Part shown: piece by piece, positions 60,043 to 64,000 of the stretch
Position numbering within the stretch: the stretch's first letter is position 1
How the letters are laid out: each line of letters begins with the position of its first letter
Assembly: GCA_030065855.1 (NCBI GenBank)
Contig: JASJCT010000016.1
Location: forward strand, 1-64,000
DNA length: 64,000 nt
DNA from: Myxococcota bacterium
GTDB lineage: Bacteria > Myxococcota_A > Polyangia > JAAYKL01
Direction of reading: 5' to 3'
Made by a program: the position numbers and the translations under genes
Notes under the pieces: generated by a model
Databases searched by the model: none
The model's input: only the letters and a program-made list of their open reading frames with translations
What the model was told of the DNA's origin: nothing

Positions 60043-61587
60043 ATGATGAAGAGGCTGCCGTTGATTTTGTTGGTTGCACTTTATGGGTGTGGGGGTGATC
60101 CAGCTGGCGATGACATCGAATGTACACCCGGCGAGACACAGGGCTGTCCATGCGGTATCGGTGAACCCAATGGCACGCAGACGTGTCTTGATGATGGATC
60201 TGGATGGACCGATTGCGACTGCTCAGGAGATACAGATACCGGAACGGACCTGGATACGGATACTGATACCGATACTGACACTGATACCGATACTGACACT
60301 GATACCGATACGGATACTGACACTGATACCGATACGGATACTGACACTGATACCGATACGGATACTGACACTGATACCGATACGGATACTGACACTGATA
60401 CCGATACGGATACTGACACTGATACCGATACGGATACTGATACCGATACGGATACAAACACGGACACCGACACTGGTACGGATACCGATACTGGCACGGA
60501 TACGGACACCGGCACGGACACCGACACTGGTACGGATACCGATACTGGCACGGATACGGACACCGGTACCGGTACGGATACCGATACTGGCACGGATACC
60601 GACACCGGCACGGACACCGACACTGGCACGGATACCGACACCGGCACGGATACGGACACCGGCACGGATACGGACACCGGCACGGACACCGAAACCGGCA
60701 CGGATACCGACACCAGCACGGACACCGAAACCGGCACGGATACGGACACCGGCACGGACACCGATACTGGCACGGACACCGATACGGACACGAACAGTGG
60801 CTCAGAATTGGTATGGATTCCGATATCAGGCGGCTCATTCCAAATGGGATCGAATGATTATAACCCTTATGATAACGAGGTGCCAGTACACGACGTGACA
60901 GTTCCGGATTTTGAGATGGCCCAGTCAGAAGTCACTGTTGCACAGTACAGGGCATGTGTGAATGCAGGGACTTGCTCAGAGCCGATCCTCTTGGAAAGCT
61001 CCAATTGCGACCCAGCAGACGTCGAAAGTTATGCAGGCAATTGGGGCGTAGCAGGTCGGGATGATCATCCTGTGAACTGCGTCAATTGGCATAGAGCCGT
61101 GGCGTTTTGCGAATGGGCCGGGGGCCGCCTGCCGAGCGAGTCAGAGTGGGAGTACGCAGCTCGGTCTCAAGGACAGGCCACGTATGAATATCCCTGGGGT
61201 GCGACACCAGGCCCCAGTTGCGACAATGCCATCATGGCCGATGGCAGCTCTTCTGCAGGGTGCGGTGCAGACGGTACATGGCCGGTTTGTTCCAGGCCAA
61301 ATGGAGACACAGACCAACTGCTATGTGATATGGCCGGCAATCTGGCCGAGTGGGTACAGGATATCTACCACGGATCGTACAATTGCGACACACACCAAGC
61401 ATTCAATTGTGGAGGATCAGGTGTCGCCCCGGATGATGGCAGCGCTTGGGAGGAGGGAAACCCGATTGATCGCGTTTATCGCAATGGCGCTTTTGATGAA
61501 GGTGACATGAATATGCGCACTGCCTACCGCTATGCCATTCACCCGGACACACCGAAATATAACCGAGGCTTCCGCTGTGCCCGATAA
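60043..61587 (+). CDS. Paralogous lipoprotein with (TD/GTDTDT)n linker and SUMF1-like domain
   Basis: 'VWIPISGGSFQMGSNDYNPYDNEVPVHDVTVPDFEM', 'GGRLPSESEWEYAARSQGQATYEYPWG'; same N-terminal 'ECTPGETQGCPCGIGEPNGTQTCLDDGSGWTDCDCSGDT'. Confidence 0.9.
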   Translation: MMKRLPLILLVALYGCGGDPAGDDIECTPGETQGCPCGIGEPNGTQTCLDDGSGWTDCDCSGDTDTGTDLDTDTDTDTDTDTDTDTDTDTDTDTDTDTDTDTDTDTDTDTDTDTDTDTDTDTDTDTDTDTDTDTDTDTNTDTDTGTDTDTGTDTDTGTDTDTGTDTDTGTDTDTGTGTDTDTGTDTDTGTDTDTGTDTDTGTDTDTGTDTDTGTDTETGTDTDTSTDTETGTDTDTGTDTDTGTDTDTDTNSGSELVWIPISGGSFQMGSNDYNPYDNEVPVHDVTVPDFEMAQSEVTVAQYRACVNAGTCSEPILLESSNCDPADVESYAGNWGVAGRDDHPVNCVNWHRAVAFCEWAGGRLPSESEWEYAARSQGQATYEYPWGATPGPSCDNAIMADGSSSAGCGADGTWPVCSRPNGDTDQLLCDMAGNLAEWVQDIYHGSYNCDTHQAFNCGGSGVAPDDGSAWEEGNPIDRVYRNGAFDEGDMNMRTAYRYAIHPDTPKYNRGFRCAR

Positions 61588-61656
61588 ATTTTAAGTCCGC
61601 CCAATAAATAAAGCCCGTTACAGAAACCTACACAGACCTACAGTCGCCGTACTCAG

Positions 61657-62778
61657 TCATTTTTTGATCGTCTCGGTCGACAGGCAGGCCCGACCCAGAC
61701 GGTCTTCAAGCACGCAGACCCCGATACCCGCTCCCTGGGGTAGGGGGATGTATCCATCCTCGTCGAGCACGACCGGCTGGTCGACCAGATCTTTATCAAA
61801 ATACCTGGCTGTCTCTGACGTGTCTCCGGGCATGGTGAAATAGGGCAGGGCTTGTAGATGAAGGTTAAATGCCCTGCCAATGCCCATCTCCAACATGCCC
61901 CCAGACCAAACCCCAAGCCCGTGCACCACGCTGACATTGCTGATGCTTTTTGCTGTTAGCATGCCCCCCACGCGTCCCTGCTTGATATTGACGATGCTGC
62001 AGCTGTTGTATCTCACAGCGTTTTCTAGGTCCGTCAGCCCTGTTATCGACTCGTCCAGGCAGATGGGCGTTTGAAGGTGGGCCTGTAAAATCGAGTGGTC
62101 ATGTAGCGCGGCTGCGACAAAGGGCTGTTCGATCATTGTCAAATTGTATTTGTCGAGCTCGATGAGGGTACTTAGATCATCTAGCGTATATGCCCCATTT
62201 GCATCTACCGCAAGCGGGATAGCTGGAAATGCTGCTCTTACAGCTTTGACCACGTCGATGTCTTTTCCCTTTGCGATTTTGATTTTAATGCGGTGGTAGT
62301 TTCTGGCTTGCGCTTCCTCAATGGCGCTGAGCAGGGCATCGATGGACCCTTTGAGGCCAATGCTAATGCCTGATTTTATCTTTTTATTTTTGCCACCGAT
62401 CAGTTTGTAGAGGGGGATGCTTTCTGATTTGGCCAATAGATCCAATACTGCGTTTTCAACCATGGCTTTGGCCATCTCATGGCCTCTCACCCTGGCAAAG
62501 GCATTGGCAATAAACCTGAGATCAATGGGTGCTGTGTTCAATACCTCGGGTATCAGGTACTCCCTGGCAATATGATGGGCGGTCTGTATGGTTTCGTAGG
62601 TGTAATAGGGGTCTTTAAAGGCAACGCACTCCCCATAGCCACATGTGTCTCCAGAAAAAAGGGCTAAGACGAGAGATTCCCTATGGGTTTCCCTACCATA
62701 GCTGGTTTCAAACGGCACTTTCAGGGGCAATCCGACCACATAGAGCGCCGCGCGATCGATAGTATCGATGGTCATCTC
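61657..62778 (-). CDS. menC: Enolase-superfamily enzyme, o-succinylbenzoate synthase-like
   Basis: 'HRIKIKIAKGKDIDVVKAVRAAFPAIPLAVDANGAYTLDD', 'MIEQPF', 'ICLDESITGLTDLENAV'; adjacent to MenE-like gene. Start ATG 62778. Confidence 0.82.
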   Translation of the reverse strand, partial: EMTIDTIDRAALYVVGLPLKVPFETSYGRETHRESLVLALFSGDTCGYGECVAFKDPYYTYETIQTAHHIAREYLIPEVLNTAPIDLRFIANAFARVRGHEMAKAMVENAVLDLLAKSESIPLYKLIGGKNKKIKSGISIGLKGSIDALLSAIEEAQARNYHRIKIKIAKGKDIDVVKAVRAAFPAIPLAVDANGAYTLDDLSTLIELDKYNLTMIEQPFVAAALHDHSILQAHLQTPICLDESITGLTDLENAVRYNSCSIVNIKQGRVGGMLTAKSISNVSVVHGLGVWSGGMLEMGIGRAFNLHLQALPYFTMPGDTSETARYFDKDLVDQPVVLDEDGYIPLPQGAGIGVCVLEDRLGRACLSTETIKK

Positions 62779-63935
62779 ACAGTTCCCTCTATCACCTGGA
62801 TGGCCAAAGGGTCTATCTGTTTGACCAGGCGATTGGTTTGTACCTTTCCTAGAGCAGATCTGGGAATGGACAGCACCAGGACCACGTGGGTGATCCGTTC
62901 GAATGGCATTACCACTGCGTTGTAGGCTGTGCACAGGGCTGTAGCAGTTGCCAGGCCCAAGCCCTGTTCTGCAGCAAGGACGAGTGAATGACCGCGCCTG
63001 GGGTCAGTCCTGGCAATGATGACCGCGTCTTCTTTTATGCCCTGTTGTTGACGAAGGGTTTCCAGTGTGATTTCCAGGCGGTTGAGATCCACACTCTCCC
63101 CGCTTATCTTGAGGAATTTTTCATCTCTTCCAAGGACAATCAATCTGTCGTCTACCACCTTACCCCTGTCTTCGGTCTCGAACCATCCGTGTTTTTTGGG
63201 GTCCTCAAATACCGGCCCGTTATCTGCTTCAAACAAATACCCGGTGAAGAGGGCCTTGCTTTTCAGCTGCAGGCGATTTGATGTCCCAACCCGGACAGCC
63301 ACATGTGAAAGGATGTTCATCTCGGGAAAGTGTTGTTCATTGAGGGATACGAGTGGCGCCGTTGCCACCTGGGATGCGCATTCGGTCAGTCCGTAGCTCG
63401 GCAGGACCGGATACCCCAAGGTACGGGCCCGGTGGTACAACTCCCCATCCAGTGCCCCCCCTCCGATAACAATGGCGCGAAGACTGGACGGGCATTTGAG
63501 CCCTTGGCTCACCAGGTCGAACAGTTGGGTGGGTACCAGGGCTGAGAGGGTGGTCCAATGGTCGGTAACAGCGCGCACAAATACTTGGGGCGACCAGGCT
63601 TGGTCTGCAAACGGCGCTATCACTGATGCGCCGCTGATGTGGGCCCGTGCGTAGATCCCGAGCCCGCCCACGTGAAAATCCGGCAGTGCCGAGAGCCATC
63701 GATCTCGATGCGTTACTTCGAGGTGGGCGCTGACAGCCTGGGCCGAGATCAACATGGCCTCGCGGGACAGACCGGTGAGCTTGAACCGACCGCTCGTACC
63801 TGAGGTCATCAACCAGATCAGCCCTGGTACAGGCGATCCATCTGCCACCAACTTCTTTGCCCTGGTTGCCTCTTCCCTGGGCATCCTGGGGTTGAGGCGC
63901 AGCACTGTGTGATGATGCGCGTCAAAGTCAATCAT
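62772..63935 (-). CDS. menE: o-Succinylbenzoate-CoA ligase (AMP-binding)
   Basis: 'IWLMTSGTSGRFKLTGLSREAM', 'LPSYGLTECASQVAT', 'DRLIVLGRDEKFLKISGESVDLNRLE'. Confidence 0.87.
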   Translation of the reverse strand: MIDFDAHHHTVLRLNPRMPREEATRAKKLVADGSPVPGLIWLMTSGTSGRFKLTGLSREAMLISAQAVSAHLEVTHRDRWLSALPDFHVGGLGIYARAHISGASVIAPFADQAWSPQVFVRAVTDHWTTLSALVPTQLFDLVSQGLKCPSSLRAIVIGGGALDGELYHRARTLGYPVLPSYGLTECASQVATAPLVSLNEQHFPEMNILSHVAVRVGTSNRLQLKSKALFTGYLFEADNGPVFEDPKKHGWFETEDRGKVVDDRLIVLGRDEKFLKISGESVDLNRLEITLETLRQQQGIKEDAVIIARTDPRRGHSLVLAAEQGLGLATATALCTAYNAVVMPFERITHVVLVLSIPRSALGKVQTNRLVKQIDPLAIQVIEGTVR

Positions 63936-63939
63936 TCAA

Positions 63940-64000
63940 TCAATCCAACCACAATCCCACGGCGAGCAGTGCGCCGCCGGTGAAATGCAGGGCCGCGGCC
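63940..64000 (-). CDS. menA: Partial C-terminus of probable 1,4-dihydroxy-2-naphthoate polyprenyltransferase
   Basis: Minus-strand translation 'AAALHFTGGALLAVGLWLD*' just upstream of menE; context-based. Confidence 0.45.
   Translation of the reverse strand, partial: AAALHFTGGALLAVGLWLD

Noticed and set aside
1-64000. tRNA or rRNA genes
   Set aside because: No convincing cloverleaf or rRNA sequence noticed by eye; tRNAscan/Infernal would be needed to exclude.

Overview
The window comes from a Gram-negative bacterial chromosome. Its style is Myxococcota/Bradymonadota-like: lipoproteins with (TD)n/(SD)n linkers, a C25 gingipain-type protease, MopE-like metal-binding repeats and a MYXO-CTERM-like tail. 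Housekeeping blocks include cydAB, rubrerythrin, a beta-oxidation operon, exbB-exbD-tonB-TonB-dependent receptor, and menC/menE with the menA tail. Accessory blocks include secreted proteases, an IS3-like element, a REP-type Y1 transposase plus a remnant, and several pseudogene fragments. The two strongest findings are: (1) a candidate selenoprotein at 57255-58202, a thioredoxin-like lipoprotein with an in-frame TGA forming a U-P-S-C motif and a bacterial SECIS-like hairpin at the expected distance; (2) a two-gene Pycsar-like operon (class III nucleotide cyclase with TPRs plus PycTM-like membrane effector) at 4289-6514. Others include a CarH-type B12 photoreceptor regulator next to a TonB operon, a TonB-C domain fused to a TonB receptor, a 42-bp hairpin-rich tandem repeat, and a duplicated outer-membrane-protein segment. 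No database search was possible; family calls rest on recognised motifs in the supplied translations.
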